From assembly GCA_000721375.1 (NCBI GenBank), contig JOGW01000010.1, positions 186,001 through 250,000 of the forward strand: a DNA stretch of 64,000 nt. Reading direction: 5' to 3'. The translations under genes were made by a program, and so were the position numbers. Of the stretch, positions 48,375 to 59,087 are shown one piece after another. Below the pieces are notes generated by a model. That model was given only the letters and a program-made list of their open reading frames with translations, was not told the origin of the DNA and did not search any database. The stretch is from Streptomyces sp. NRRL B-3428 (lineage in GTDB: Bacteria > Actinomycetota > Actinomycetes > Streptomycetales > Streptomycetaceae). Position 1 is the stretch's first letter. Each line of letters opens with the position of its first letter.

Positions 48375-49544
48375 CTACTCCACCTCCACCACCAGAATCC
48401 GATCGTCCCCTCCCTCAGGCGACCCCCGCCCATCCGTCTCACTGGTCACCACATACAGACGGTTCTCGCCCGCCGGAAGGACCGTGCGCAGACGGCCGTA
48501 GTCGCCCTCCAGGAAGGACTGCGGCTCCGCGAGGGACTCCGTGCCGTTCAGCGGGATGCGCCACAGGCGCTCGCCGCGCAGGCCCGCCATCCAGATGGAG
48601 CCCTTCGCCCAGGTGATGCCGCTCGGGGAGGCGTCGGCCGTCGACCACTGCTCGACGGGGTTCACGAACTCCGTGCCCTCGTCGCCCTCGCCCTCGACCT
48701 CGGGCCAGCCGTAGTTCTTGCCGGGACCGATCTGGTTGAGCTCGTCCCAGGTGTTCTGACCGAACTCCGCGGCCCACAGCCGCTGTTCCTTGTCGAAGGC
48801 GAGACCCTGCACATTGCGGTGGCCCCACGAGTAGACCACCGAGTCCGCCTCGGGATTTCCCGGCGCCGGCTCGCCCTCGGGCGTCATCCGCAGAATCTTG
48901 CCGCCGAGAGAGGACTTGTCCTGGGCCAGGCCGGTCTCCCCGGTCTCACCCGTCCCGGCGTACAGCATCTTGTCCGGGCCGAACGCGATCCGGCCCCCGT
49001 TGTGGATCGACCCCTTGGGGATTCCCCGCAGCACGGTGTCCGGAGCGCCCAGCTGCTGGCCGGCGGGCTTCTTCTCGTCGTACTGCAGCCGCGCGATGCG
49101 GTTGTCCGACTCGGTCGTGAAGTACGCGTACACATAGTGGTCCGAGGCATACGTGGGGGAGAGGGCGAGCCCCATCAATCCGCCCTCACCCGCGGGAGCC
49201 ACTCCAGGTACCTGTCCCACCTCGGTCTTCTTGCCGCTCTCCGCGTCGATCCGGGTGATCGTGCCCTCGTCGCGCGAGGAGACGAGGAGGTCGCCCTCGG
49301 GCAGCGCGGCAAGCCCCCAGGGCGACTTGAGGCCCTCGGCCAAGGTCTTGACCACCCTCGCCGAGCCCTCGGCGGGCGGCAGATCCGGATCCGCGCTCTT
49401 CGAGGGCGTGGCCGAGGCACCGGGCTTGCCCGGAGTCGACGCCGGGGAGCTCTTCTTCGGCGAGCCACCGTCCCCGTCCCCCGAACAGGCGGAGAGCAGC
49501 AGCACTGCGGCGGCCAACACGGCGGGTACTGCGGTTCGTTGCAC
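48375..49544 (-). CDS. PQQ-dependent sugar dehydrogenase-like lipoprotein
   Basis: 389 aa from the GTG at 49544 (AAGGGA 8 bases upstream; an ATG at 49583 is less likely). The signal ends LLLSAC with Cys20. A Ser/Pro/Lys linker leads into the six-bladed propeller of soluble glucose/sorbosone dehydrogenases: LKSPWGLAALPEGDLLVSSRDEGTITRID, GEGGLMGLALSPTY, GGRIAFGPDKMLYAGTGETG, SWGHRNVQGLAFD and NYGWPEVEG. It oxidises sugars outside the membrane if PQQ is available; some homologues lack PQQ activity. Confidence 0.88.
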   Translation of the reverse strand: MQRTAVPAVLAAAVLLLSACSGDGDGGSPKKSSPASTPGKPGASATPSKSADPDLPPAEGSARVVKTLAEGLKSPWGLAALPEGDLLVSSRDEGTITRIDAESGKKTEVGQVPGVAPAGEGGLMGLALSPTYASDHYVYAYFTTESDNRIARLQYDEKKPAGQQLGAPDTVLRGIPKGSIHNGGRIAFGPDKMLYAGTGETGETGLAQDKSSLGGKILRMTPEGEPAPGNPEADSVVYSWGHRNVQGLAFDKEQRLWAAEFGQNTWDELNQIGPGKNYGWPEVEGEGDEGTEFVNPVEQWSTADASPSGITWAKGSIWMAGLRGERLWRIPLNGTESLAEPQSFLEGDYGRLRTVLPAGENRLYVVTSETDGRGSPEGGDDRILVVEVE

Positions 49545-49687
49545 GACGGAGGTCCCTTCGACGATCGAGTTCCTACCGTTCATACACCGCACACGCCGAA
49601 GAGGTTCCAACAAACGACAGAGCCCGCCCGAGCGGACCCGGAGCCGCCCGAGCCGAACCCGGAGCCCGCCCGGCCCGCGAAGCCCGT

Positions 49688-50680
49688 CTACTCCCAGGAC
49701 CCCACGCCCGAGGGCAACTCGGCGATCTCCCGGAGATCCTCCGCACCGAGCCGCACGTCCACGGCCCCGGCGTTCTCGGCCGCCCACGTCGCGCGCTTGG
49801 TCCCCGGCACCGGCACCACGTCCCGCCCCCGCGTGAGCACCCACGCCAGCGCGACCTGCGCGGGTGTCGCCCCGTGCCGTGCGGCGATCCGCCGCAGCCC
49901 CGCGACGATCGGCTGGTTCGCCGCCATCATCTCGGCCGTGAAGCGCGGATGCCGCGCCCGCACATCGTCCGGCTCGAAGCCGGAACCCGGCGTGAGCGTC
50001 CCCGTGAGGAAACCGTTCCCGAGCGGCATCGCCGCCAGGAAGCCCACTCCGCGCGCCGCACACCAAGGAAGCAGTGCGTCCAGTGCCTCCGGCGACCACA
50101 CGGACAGCTCGGCCTCGACGGCGCTGACCGGGAACACCTGCTGCACACGCTCCAGTTGACGGATCGTCGCATCGTGCAGCCGCGCGCCGGGCCGCCGCCC
50201 CGCCCGCGCCCCCACCGCGCAGAGCCCGAGCGAGCGCACCTTGCCCGCGGTCACCAGCTCAGCCATCGCACCCCAGGTCTCCTCGACCGGCACCTCGGGG
50301 TCGGCGCGATGCAGTTGGTACAGGTCGATGACGTCGGTCTGCAGCCGCCGAAGGGAGGCGTCGCACGCCCGCTTCACATACGACGGGCGGCCGTTCGCGA
50401 CGATGTGCTGCTCGCCGACGAGCAACCCCACCTTGGTCGATACGAAGGCGTCCGCCCGGCGCTCCTTCAACACCCTGCCGAGCAGCAGCTCATTGGTGAA
50501 CGGCCCGTACATGTCCGCCGTGTCGAGCAGGGACACACCTGCGTCCAGTGCGGTGTGCACGGCCCGCAGCGACTCCTCGCCGTACTGCCGTGAAGCGGTG
50601 TACGCCCAGCTCATCGGCATACAGCCGAGCCCGATCGCGCCCACTTCGAGTGCTGCCGCGCCGACCGTCCTGCGCTCCAC
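49688..50680 (-). CDS. Aldo/keto reductase
   Basis: 330 aa from the GTG at 50680, preceded by GGGGAGG; a TTG farther upstream at 50716 is less likely. The TIM-barrel catalytic tetrad is visible: Asp53 and Tyr58 (LLDTADMYG), Lys83 (STKVGL), His124 (YQLHRADPEV). The NADPH end motifs ALAWVLTRGRDVVPVPGTKRATWAAEN complete the family picture. The substrate is probably a small aldehyde or ketone. It lies upstream of and co-directional with the sugar dehydrogenase gene, with a gap of 143 bp. Confidence 0.9.
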   Translation of the reverse strand: MERRTVGAAALEVGAIGLGCMPMSWAYTASRQYGEESLRAVHTALDAGVSLLDTADMYGPFTNELLLGRVLKERRADAFVSTKVGLLVGEQHIVANGRPSYVKRACDASLRRLQTDVIDLYQLHRADPEVPVEETWGAMAELVTAGKVRSLGLCAVGARAGRRPGARLHDATIRQLERVQQVFPVSAVEAELSVWSPEALDALLPWCAARGVGFLAAMPLGNGFLTGTLTPGSGFEPDDVRARHPRFTAEMMAANQPIVAGLRRIAARHGATPAQVALAWVLTRGRDVVPVPGTKRATWAAENAGAVDVRLGAEDLREIAELPSGVGSWE

Positions 50681-50774
50681 CTGGCTGTGCCTCCCCTTCG
50701 ACCGAACGGGCCCCAAACTAACCCCTCACCTCCCCGCTCCCACGCCAACCCCCGGTCCGATTAGCCTCCTGACC

Positions 50775-51713
50775 ATGACCGCAGACGTATGGCTCCCCTT
50801 TCCCGCCGACGAGATCGCCGGCCTGCCCGAAGGCCTCGCCTACCACTTCTGGGACGGCGCCCCGGATTTCCCCGCCGATCCCGCCGACTGCGCCTTCTAC
50901 GTCGTCCCCTATATGAAGGGCCCGGAAATCGCCGTGCGGCCCATGCCGCGGATGCGGTCGGTGCAGGTCGTGCAGACGCTCTCCGCGGGCGTCGACCACG
51001 TGCAGGGCGGCCTTGGCGATCTGCGCCCCGGCGTACGGCTGTGCAATGCGAAGGGTGTGCACGAGGCCTCGACCGCCGAGCTCACCCTCGCGCTGATCCT
51101 CGCCTCGCTGCGCGGCATCCCCGGCTTCGTCCAGGGGCAGGAGCAGGAGGAGTGGCGCTCCGGCTTCTACCCGGCGCTCGCCGACAAGTCCGTCCTGATC
51201 GTCGGATACGGCTCGATCGGCGCCGCCATCGAGGACCGGCTCGCTCCCTTCGAGTGCGCGCGGGTGGCGCGCGTCGCGCGCTCCGCCCGCACCACGGCGC
51301 GCGGCCCCGTGCATCCGCTCGACGAACTGCCTCGACTGCTCCCCGAAGCAGACGTCGTGATCCTCTCCACGCCCCTCACGGAAGCCACCCGGCATCTGGC
51401 CGGCGCGGACTTCCTTGCCCGGATGAAGGACGGCGCCCTGCTCGTCAACGTCGCGCGCGGAGCGGTCGTCGACAGCAAGGCCCTGCTCGCGGAGCTCGAA
51501 TCGGGCCGTATCCGGGCCGCCGTCGACGTCACCGACCCCGAGCCGCTGCCCGCGGGACATCCACTGTGGCATGCGCCCAACCTGTTGATCAGCCCTCATG
51601 TGGGCGGCTCCACCTCGGCGTTCGAACCGCGTGCGAAGCGACTGCTCGCGCGCCAGCTCACCAGGTTCGCCGCAGGCGAGGCGCTGGACAACGTCGTCCA
51701 CACCACGGAGTAA
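50775..51713 (+). CDS. D-2-hydroxyacid dehydrogenase
   Basis: 312 aa. NAD(P)-dependent reduction of 2-keto acids. The catalytic domain shows QTLSAGVDHV and NAKGVHEASTAELTLALIL. The Rossmann motif is VLIVGYGSIG. Catalytic Arg, Glu and His lie in VNVARGAVVDS, DVTDPEPLPAGHPLW and LLISPHVGGSTS. It is divergent from the aldo/keto reductase gene over about 94 bp. The exact substrate is not assigned. Confidence 0.9.
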   Translation: MTADVWLPFPADEIAGLPEGLAYHFWDGAPDFPADPADCAFYVVPYMKGPEIAVRPMPRMRSVQVVQTLSAGVDHVQGGLGDLRPGVRLCNAKGVHEASTAELTLALILASLRGIPGFVQGQEQEEWRSGFYPALADKSVLIVGYGSIGAAIEDRLAPFECARVARVARSARTTARGPVHPLDELPRLLPEADVVILSTPLTEATRHLAGADFLARMKDGALLVNVARGAVVDSKALLAELESGRIRAAVDVTDPEPLPAGHPLWHAPNLLISPHVGGSTSAFEPRAKRLLARQLTRFAAGEALDNVVHTTE

Positions 51714-52063
51714 GGCGGGCACCGCACGCCCCAAGACCCCCGAACACCCCACACAGCGCCCGAAGTTCGGACACACTGCACTCCAGTCGTACGGAGAGCC
51801 CCCACCCCCGTACGCTCTGCAACATTTTCCCCGTGCCGAGCCTCCGCGGCCGCATCGATGGTCACGCAGAGTAGAGGAACTATGTCCCTGAGTGACGAGA
51901 CTGGTGTATCGTCCCGACAGGGGCTGCGCCGTAGGTTTCGGCGTCGGGAATCCGCCGGGAGGACACAGTGAGTCCGCCCGGAGGACACGGAGTGTGCCGG
52001 GATGCGCCGGGGACACAGGGAAGGCACCGAACTGCGAGGGGGGCGACGGGCGATGCACGGCCA
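51714..52063. other. 350-bp non-coding region upstream of cdgF
   Basis: No convincing gene or perfect hairpin is visible. It should hold the cdgF promoter. If the CdgF start lies further upstream (an in-frame GTG at 51968), the non-coding part shrinks to about 250 bp. Confidence 0.5.
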
Positions 52064-55021
52064 ATGGACGAACATTCCTGCGCGGCAGGGCCGCCGACGG
52101 CGGCCCTTGACCGGCTGCAGACCGACGATCGGGCGGCCTCGGGCGGACAAGCCGCAGAGGGTGGCCCCGGGTCAAGCCTGGAGGAGGCCGACGAGGCCGG
52201 TCCGGGCGGCGCGGTGAGCACCCCGGGGGCGCTGATGACCCGCCGCACCGCAGCTTGGGGCGGCAGGGCGGGACTTGCGTCCCAGTTGCTGCTCGCGCTG
52301 ATCTGTGCGGGTTACGCGATCGGCTCCGCCCTCGGCTGGGGATCCGAGGAACTCGCCCTGATCATGGGCGACTTCGGTCTGAGCATCGCCGCGGGCACCG
52401 CCGCCGTCTCCTGCTTTCTCTACGGCCGCAGCAGCGAGAGCCGCTTTCGACCCGCCTGGCTGCTGTTCGCGCTGTCGTCCGCGATGGCGGCACTCGGCAA
52501 TGCAATCTGGGGCTGGTACGAGGTCGTGCTCCGCATGGAGGTGCCGAGCCCCAGCATCGCCGACCTGTTCTTCCTCTGCTTCGCACCGCCCGCGATCGTG
52601 GGGCTGCTCGTCCTCGCCAAAAGACCGGTCACACGCGCCGGTTGGGTGTGCCTCGCCCTCGACTCCTGGCTGATCGGCGGCTCGCTGCTCACCCTGTCCT
52701 GGAGCCTGGCGCTCGCGCACAACTCGCAGCTGGACGGCGACAGCGTTCCGCACGCGGCGCTCGAACTCGCGTATCCGCTGCTCGACATCGTGCTCGTGAG
52801 CATGGTGCTCGCGCTGCACTTCCGCCGCTCTTCGGCCAACCGCTCAGCCATCAACACCGCGATCGCCGCTCTCGCGCTCACCGTGATGTGCGACGCGCTG
52901 TTCACCTCGCCGCTGCTGAAGCAGACCTACCGCTCCGGTGAGCTGCTCGACGCCGGCTGGTTCGCGGGCTCGCTGCTGCTCGCGTATGCGCCCTGGGTGG
53001 CCCAGCGGCCCGGCGAGTACACCCGGGTCGCACGGCGTACGAGCCAGGTGCGCCGGCCGCTCGGCGGCTCGTTCTCCGCGCTCACGCCCTATCTGGCCGC
53101 GGCCGTCTGCACGTTGGGGATCCTCTACAACACGCTCAACGGGCGCAGTGTCGACCGCGTCGTGCTCTTCACCGCCTGCACGGTGGTGCTCGCCCTGGTC
53201 GTACGTCAGGCCATCATGCTCGTCGACAACATCACGCTCACTCAGGAGCTGGCCCAGAAGGAGAACCACTTCCGCTCCCTGGTCCAGGGCTCGAGCGACG
53301 TCATCATGATCGCCGCACCCAGCGGCATACTGCACTACGTCAGCCCGGCCGCCGCAGGCGTCTGGGGGCGGAACGCGGATGAACTCGTCGGCTCCGAGCT
53401 GGCCACACTGATCCACCCCGAGGACCTCGGCCGCGTGGCCCACGAGATCCGCCGCTTCCTCACCGCGGGCCCGCTCGAAGAGCCCACCACGCGGATCGAG
53501 TGCCGCTTCAAGTCCGGCTCGGGGGACTGGCTGAACGTCGAGTCGACCGTCAACCGCCACCAGGGCGGCGGACTGCTCTTCAACAGCCGCGATGTGACCG
53601 AACGGGTGCGTCTGCAGGCCCAGTTGCAGCACAACGCCGAACACGACCCGCTGACCGACCTGCCCAACCGCGCCCTCTTCACCAAGCGCGTGGGGCAGGC
53701 TCTGCACGGCCGGCGCGTCACCGATCGCGGCACGGCCGTGCTCTTCATCGACCTCGACGGGTTCAAGGCGGTCAACGACCGGCTCGGTCATCAGGCGGGC
53801 GACGACCTGCTCGTCCAGGCCGCCCGCCGCCTCGACGAATCCGTACGGCAGGGCGACACCGCCGCCCGCCTCGGCGGCGACGAGTTCGCGGCCCTGATCC
53901 TCGGCGACGGCACCCGCGACCGCGTCGCACGCGAACGGCATATCCACGAGCTCGCCGACCGCCTCAGGCTCACGCTCTCGCAGCCGTACGAGGTGGACGG
54001 CAGCAATGTCCGGGTGGCGGCCTCGATCGGTGTCGCCTTCGCCGAACCGGGCATCACCGCGGGCGACCTGCTGCGCAACGCCGACCTCGCGATGTACCGG
54101 GCGAAGGCCGCGGGGAAGGGGCGCGTGGTGATGTTCGCGCCCCAGATGAAGGCCGAGGTCGTACGGAAGGCGGAGCTGGCCACGCGGCTGCGCTCGGCCC
54201 TGCACGAGGGCGAGTTCGCGCTGCTCCACCAGCCGGTCGTACGGCTCGACAGTGGACGGATCACCGCGGTCGCCGCCCAGGCGAGGTGGCGCAGCGCGCA
54301 GGGCATCCTGTTCACCCCGGCCGAGTTCCTGCGGGTCTCCGAGGACACCGACCGTACGGCCGAACTGGGGCGCTGGCTGCTCGAAGAGGCCGTGGAGCAG
54401 GCCGCCGAGCGCGGCGCCACCGGCCATGCGGTGCCGGTCTCCGTACGGATCAGCGCGGCCCGCCTTCTCGACCGCTCCATGCCGCTCGGCACCGTCGAGG
54501 CGCTCCTGACCAGGCACGGTCTGCCCTCGGGTGCGCTGATCGTCGAGCTGGCCGACCACGACCCGCGGATCCAGCTGGACGAGCTGGAACGCCGGCTGAC
54601 CGCTCTGCACCGGCTCGGCGTCCGGATCGCCCTGGACGGCTTCGGCAACGGCTATGCGGCCATCACCGCACTGCGCCGGCTGCCCGTGGACGTACTGAAA
54701 CTCGACCGCTCCCTGGTAGAGGGGGTGGTGGAATCGGCCCGGCTGCACAAGATCACCAGCGGTCTGCTGAAGATCGCCAATGATCTCGGGCTGCAGTCCG
54801 TGGCCGAGGGGGTCGATCTGCCCGAGCAGGTGGTCGCGCTGCGCGCGATGGGCTGTACTCACGGGCAGGGCATGGCCTTCTCCGGGCCGCTCGACGAGTA
54901 CCGGCTGCGGCGCGCTCTGGCCGCCGGGCACTATCCGTTGCCGCACGGTCCGGTCGAGCCCGTGTTCGCAGGAGGGACAGTTGTCCGCTCACATAATGAG
55001 ACGGCCGTCCCACCCACTTGA
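52064..55021 (+). CDS. cdgF: Ten-TM PAS-GGDEF-EAL protein (CdgF-like) with degenerate EAL
   Basis: 985 aa from the ATG at 52064; the start is uncertain (GTG 52214 or ATG 52235 would still keep all domains). About ten membrane helices precede a PAS domain (ENHFRSLVQGSSDVIMIAAPSGILHYV). The GGDEF domain is intact (RLGGDEF near 602-608, preceded by LFIDLDGFKAVND). The EAL domain lacks key residues: the EAL position reads AQA (738-740), the VN-S motif reads VRISAA, and DDFGTG reads DGFGNG. A diguanylate cyclase without phosphodiesterase activity is predicted. Place between the dehydrogenase and ilvB matches my memory of S. coelicolor CdgF. Confidence 0.88.
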   Translation: MDEHSCAAGPPTAALDRLQTDDRAASGGQAAEGGPGSSLEEADEAGPGGAVSTPGALMTRRTAAWGGRAGLASQLLLALICAGYAIGSALGWGSEELALIMGDFGLSIAAGTAAVSCFLYGRSSESRFRPAWLLFALSSAMAALGNAIWGWYEVVLRMEVPSPSIADLFFLCFAPPAIVGLLVLAKRPVTRAGWVCLALDSWLIGGSLLTLSWSLALAHNSQLDGDSVPHAALELAYPLLDIVLVSMVLALHFRRSSANRSAINTAIAALALTVMCDALFTSPLLKQTYRSGELLDAGWFAGSLLLAYAPWVAQRPGEYTRVARRTSQVRRPLGGSFSALTPYLAAAVCTLGILYNTLNGRSVDRVVLFTACTVVLALVVRQAIMLVDNITLTQELAQKENHFRSLVQGSSDVIMIAAPSGILHYVSPAAAGVWGRNADELVGSELATLIHPEDLGRVAHEIRRFLTAGPLEEPTTRIECRFKSGSGDWLNVESTVNRHQGGGLLFNSRDVTERVRLQAQLQHNAEHDPLTDLPNRALFTKRVGQALHGRRVTDRGTAVLFIDLDGFKAVNDRLGHQAGDDLLVQAARRLDESVRQGDTAARLGGDEFAALILGDGTRDRVARERHIHELADRLRLTLSQPYEVDGSNVRVAASIGVAFAEPGITAGDLLRNADLAMYRAKAAGKGRVVMFAPQMKAEVVRKAELATRLRSALHEGEFALLHQPVVRLDSGRITAVAAQARWRSAQGILFTPAEFLRVSEDTDRTAELGRWLLEEAVEQAAERGATGHAVPVSVRISAARLLDRSMPLGTVEALLTRHGLPSGALIVELADHDPRIQLDELERRLTALHRLGVRIALDGFGNGYAAITALRRLPVDVLKLDRSLVEGVVESARLHKITSGLLKIANDLGLQSVAEGVDLPEQVVALRAMGCTHGQGMAFSGPLDEYRLRRALAAGHYPLPHGPVEPVFAGGTVVRSHNETAVPPT

Positions 55022-55025
55022 CAGT

Positions 55026-55039
55026 CCCAGGGCCCTGGG
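55026..55039. promoter_or_regulatory. 14-bp palindrome between cdgF stop and ilv leader peptide
   Basis: CCCAGGG-CCCTGGG, perfect and without spacer, 15 bases before the ilv leader ATG. It could be an operator, or part of the leader ribosome-site structure. Confidence 0.35.
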
Positions 55040-55054
55040 GAGAGGGTCAATGCC

Positions 55055-55096
55055 ATGCGCACCCGAATTCTCGTACTTGGAAAGCGCGTCGGCTGA
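55055..55096 (+). CDS. ilvB leader peptide (13 aa)
   Basis: MRTRILVLGKRVG followed by TGA, with GGGGAGAGGG 8 bases upstream. The run Ile-Leu-Val-Leu within 13 codons, directly ahead of an intrinsic terminator and ilvB, is the mark of attenuation by charged branched-chain tRNAs. Comparable leaders have been predicted in actinobacterial ilvB genes (from memory of the comparative literature). Too short for normal gene calling. Confidence 0.88.
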   Translation: MRTRILVLGKRVG

Positions 55097-55172
55097 AGCT
55101 GAGCCCCTTGAACGCTCAGCGCAAGTCACCGACGCGCTCCCCTCGCTTGCCTCCGGGCACGAGGGGTTTTTT
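55084..55172 (+). promoter_or_regulatory. ilvB transcription attenuator
   Basis: Three structural elements follow the Ile-Leu-Val-Leu codons. GCGCGTCGG (55084-55092, last leader codons) is perfectly complementary to CCGACGCGC (55129-55137). Between them is a hairpin GCTGAGC/GCTCAGC (55098-55104 with 55114-55120). Immediately after comes a terminator (CCCCTCG 55139-55145 with CGAGGGG 55160-55166, then six T). CCCCTTG (55104-55110) could pair instead with the terminator 3' arm. Ribosome stalling on the leader would occlude the first arm and change the fold, linking ilvB-ilvN transcription to branched-chain amino acid supply. Confidence 0.82.
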
Positions 55173-55242
55173 GTTGTACAGGCACCGTCAGTAAGTTCGA
55201 CAAACCTCGCATAACCACCCTCAGCATCGAGAAGAGACGCCG

Positions 55243-57120
55243 ATGACCGAGCAGGCCACCGGGGCCCATCCGCAGCCGCGGCCCCGATCCTCTGGACAGC
55301 AGCAGACCGCCACCGTTGAGTACCTCACCGGCGCGCAGTCCCTTATTCGTTCGCTCGAGGAAGTCGGGGCAGAGACGGTATTCGGTATCCCCGGCGGTGC
55401 GATCATGCCCGCCTACGACCCGCTGATGGACTCCACGAAGGTCCGGCACATCCTGGTCCGCCACGAGCAGGGCGCAGGTCACGCCGCAACGGGTTACGCG
55501 CAGGCCACCGGCAAGGTGGGTGTCTGTATGGCGACGTCGGGTCCGGGCGCCACCAACCTGGTGACCCCGATCGCCGACGCGCACATGGACTCGGTGCCCC
55601 TGGTCGCCATCACCGGCCAGGTCTCCTCCAAGGCGATCGGCACCGACGCCTTCCAGGAAGCCGACATCGTGGGCATCACCATGCCGATCACGAAGCACAA
55701 CTTCCTGGTCACCAAGGCCGAGGACATCCCGCACACGATCGCCGAGGCCTTCCACATCGCCTCGACCGGCCGTCCGGGTCCCGTCCTGGTCGACATCGCC
55801 AAGGACGCGCTCCAGGCGAAGACCACCTTCAGCTGGCCGCCGCAGACGGATCTGCCCGGCTACCGCCCGGTGACCAAGCCGCACGCCAAGCAGATCCGCG
55901 AGGCCGCGAAGCTGATCACCCAGGCCAAGCGCCCGGTCCTCTACGTCGGCGGCGGTGTCCTCAAGGCCCACGCCACGGCCGAGTTGAAGGTCCTCGCCGA
56001 ACTCACCCAGGCGCCCGTCACCACCACGCTGATGGCACTGGGAGCGTTCCCCGACAGCCACCCGCTGCACGTGGGAATGCCCGGCATGCACGGTGCGGTC
56101 ACCGCCGTCACCGCGCTGCAGAAGTCGGACCTCCTTATCGCGCTCGGCACCCGGTTCGACGACCGCGTCACCGGCAAGCTGGACAGCTTCGCCCCGTACG
56201 CGAAGGTCATCCACGCGGACATCGACCCGGCGGAGATCGGCAAGAACCGCGAGGTCGACGTCCCGATCGTGGGTGACGCCCGAGAGGTCATCGCCGATCT
56301 GATCCAGGCGATCCAGGCCGAGTACACCGAGGGCAACAAGGGTGACTACAGCGCCTGGTGGGAGGACCTCAAGCGCTGGCGCGAGACCTACCCGCTCAGC
56401 TACGACCAGCCCGAGGACGGCTCGCTCGCCCCGCAGCAGGTCATCGAGCGGATCGGCAAGCTCGCCCCGAAGGACACGATCTTCGCCGCGGGCGTCGGCC
56501 AGCACCAGATGTGGGCCGCGCACTTCATCGACTACGAGCAGCCCGCGACCTGGCTCAACTCCGGCGGCGCCGGAACGATGGGCTACGCGGTCCCGGCCGC
56601 GATGGGCGCCAAGGCCGGCCAGCCCACCCGTACGGTCTGGGCGATCGACGGCGACGGCTGCTTCCAGATGACCAACCAGGAGCTGGTCACCTGCGCGCTG
56701 AACAACATCCCGATCAAGGTCGCCATCATCAATAACGGCGCCCTCGGCATGGTCCGCCAGTGGCAGAACCTCTTCTACGACGGCCGCTACTCCAACACCG
56801 TCCTGCACGGCGACAAGACGAACCACAACACCGGTTCGCAGGTCGGCGCCAGCGACACCGAGCGGCGCGGCACCCGCGTCCCGGACTTTGTGAAGCTGTC
56901 CGAGGCCATGGGCTGTGTGGCGCTGCGCTGTGAGGACCCGGCCGAGCTCGACGCCGTCATCCAGAAGGCGAACGAGATCAACGACCGTCCCGTCGTCATC
57001 GACTTCATCGTCCACGAGGACGCCCAGGTGTGGCCGATGGTCGCCGCCGGCACCTCCAACGACGAGGTCATGGCCGCCCGCGACGTCCGCCCGGACTTCG
57101 GCGACGGCGCGGACGACTGA
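55243..57120 (+). CDS. ilvB: Acetolactate synthase large (catalytic) subunit
   Basis: 625 aa. ThDP enzyme that condenses pyruvate with pyruvate or 2-ketobutyrate, first common step of Val, Leu and Ile synthesis. It shows [23 protein letters not shown] (catalytic Glu region), [24 protein letters not shown]/central domain GMHGAVTAV, and the ThDP motif [34 protein letters not shown]-terminal extension of about 45 residues. It works with the IlvN subunit encoded 31 bp downstream. It is controlled by the attenuator upstream. Confidence 0.96.
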   Translation: MTEQATGAHPQPRPRSSGQQQTATVEYLTGAQSLIRSLEEVGAETVFGIPGGAIMPAYDPLMDSTKVRHILVRHEQGAGHAATGYAQATGKVGVCMATSGPGATNLVTPIADAHMDSVPLVAITGQVSSKAIGTDAFQEADIVGITMPITKHNFLVTKAEDIPHTIAEAFHIASTGRPGPVLVDIAKDALQAKTTFSWPPQTDLPGYRPVTKPHAKQIREAAKLITQAKRPVLYVGGGVLKAHATAELKVLAELTQAPVTTTLMALGAFPDSHPLHVGMPGMHGAVTAVTALQKSDLLIALGTRFDDRVTGKLDSFAPYAKVIHADIDPAEIGKNREVDVPIVGDAREVIADLIQAIQAEYTEGNKGDYSAWWEDLKRWRETYPLSYDQPEDGSLAPQQVIERIGKLAPKDTIFAAGVGQHQMWAAHFIDYEQPATWLNSGGAGTMGYAVPAAMGAKAGQPTRTVWAIDGDGCFQMTNQELVTCALNNIPIKVAIINNGALGMVRQWQNLFYDGRYSNTVLHGDKTNHNTGSQVGASDTERRGTRVPDFVKLSEAMGCVALRCEDPAELDAVIQKANEINDRPVVIDFIVHEDAQVWPMVAAGTSNDEVMAARDVRPDFGDGADD

Positions 57121-57151
57121 GAACGAGAGACGGAAAAGGAAGACAGACGCC

Positions 57152-57676
57152 ATGTCCAAGCACACGCTCTCCGTTCTCGTGGAGAACACCCCCGGCATCC
57201 TCGCCCGGATCGCCGCCCTGTTCTCGCGCCGCGGCTTCAACATCGACTCACTCGCGGTGGGTGTCACCGAGCACCCGGACATCTCCCGTATCACCATCGT
57301 GGTGAACGTCGAGTCCCTGCCGCTCGAACAGGTCACCAAGCAGCTCAACAAGCTCGTCAACGTGCTCAAGATCGTCGAGTTGGAGCCCGGCTCCGCCGTC
57401 GCCCGTGAACTCGTTCTGGTGAAGGTGCGCGCCGACAACGAGACCCGCTCGCAGATCGTCGAGATCGTGCAGCTGTTCCGCGCCAAGACCGTGGACGTCT
57501 CGCCCGAGGCGGTCACCATCGAGGCCACCGGATCCAGCGACAAGCTGGAGGCCATGCTCAAGATGCTGGAGCCGTTCGGCATCAAGGAGCTCGTCCAGTC
57601 CGGCACGATCGCCATCGGCCGCGGCTCGCGTTCCATCACGGACCGCTCGCTGCGGGCCCTGGACCGTTCCGCCTGA
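57152..57676 (+). CDS. ilvN: Acetolactate synthase small (regulatory) subunit
   Basis: 174 aa, ATG behind AAAAGGAAGA. The N-terminal ACT domain HTLSVLVENTPGILARIAALFSRRGFNIDSL binds valine for feedback inhibition. The second ACT-like domain (ELVLVKVRADNETRSQIVEIVQLFRAKTVDVSPEAVTIEATG) activates the large subunit. Length is normal. Also called ilvH. Confidence 0.95.
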   Translation: MSKHTLSVLVENTPGILARIAALFSRRGFNIDSLAVGVTEHPDISRITIVVNVESLPLEQVTKQLNKLVNVLKIVELEPGSAVARELVLVKVRADNETRSQIVEIVQLFRAKTVDVSPEAVTIEATGSSDKLEAMLKMLEPFGIKELVQSGTIAIGRGSRSITDRSLRALDRSA

Positions 57677-57687
57677 TCCACCGGTAC

Positions 57688-58824
<1,137 letters not shown>

Positions 58825-58837
58825 GACCTGTTGCGGC

Positions 58838-58866
58838 GGGGCCGGACCTTCAGGGTCCGGCCCCTT
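58838..58866 (+). terminator. ilvC terminator
   Basis: Perfect 11-bp stem GGGGCCGGACC / GGTCCGGCCCC with TTCAG loop, then TT. It lies 13 bases after the ilvC stop. Confidence 0.88.
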
Positions 58867-58873
58867 CGCACAA

Positions 58874-58965
58874 GAACTGGACAGGTTCCGAAAGGAACTG
58901 GACACGCTGTCCAGCCACGTCCGAGTGATCCTTACGCTCTGGCGGATTTGGGGACCTAAGTCCCC
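58874..58965. promoter_or_regulatory. Repeat and dyad cluster upstream of serA
   Basis: GAACTGGACA is repeated directly at 58874-58883 and 58895-58904 (21-bp step). The second copy is half of a perfect dyad CTGGACA-CGC-TGTCCAG (58898-58914). A further dyad GGGGAC-CTAA-GTCCCC lies at 58950-58965, just before TACACT (58968-58973), a possible -10. This looks like a regulated promoter with two operator types. Confidence 0.5.
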
Positions 58966-59087
58966 ACTACACTGCTCAACTACATACGCGTCAGGCCCAC
59001 AGCGTCGTGCGTCTTCCACGCGGCAAAGCCACTCCACAGCCTGCGGCCACGGGACGGCCGCCTGCACTGGAACCTGCGAGGACTCAC

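Noticed and set aside
51968..52063. GTG at 51968 as the CdgF start
   Set aside because: The first 30 codons would be Gly/Arg/Pro low complexity without coding signature. A later start is more plausible, although not proven.
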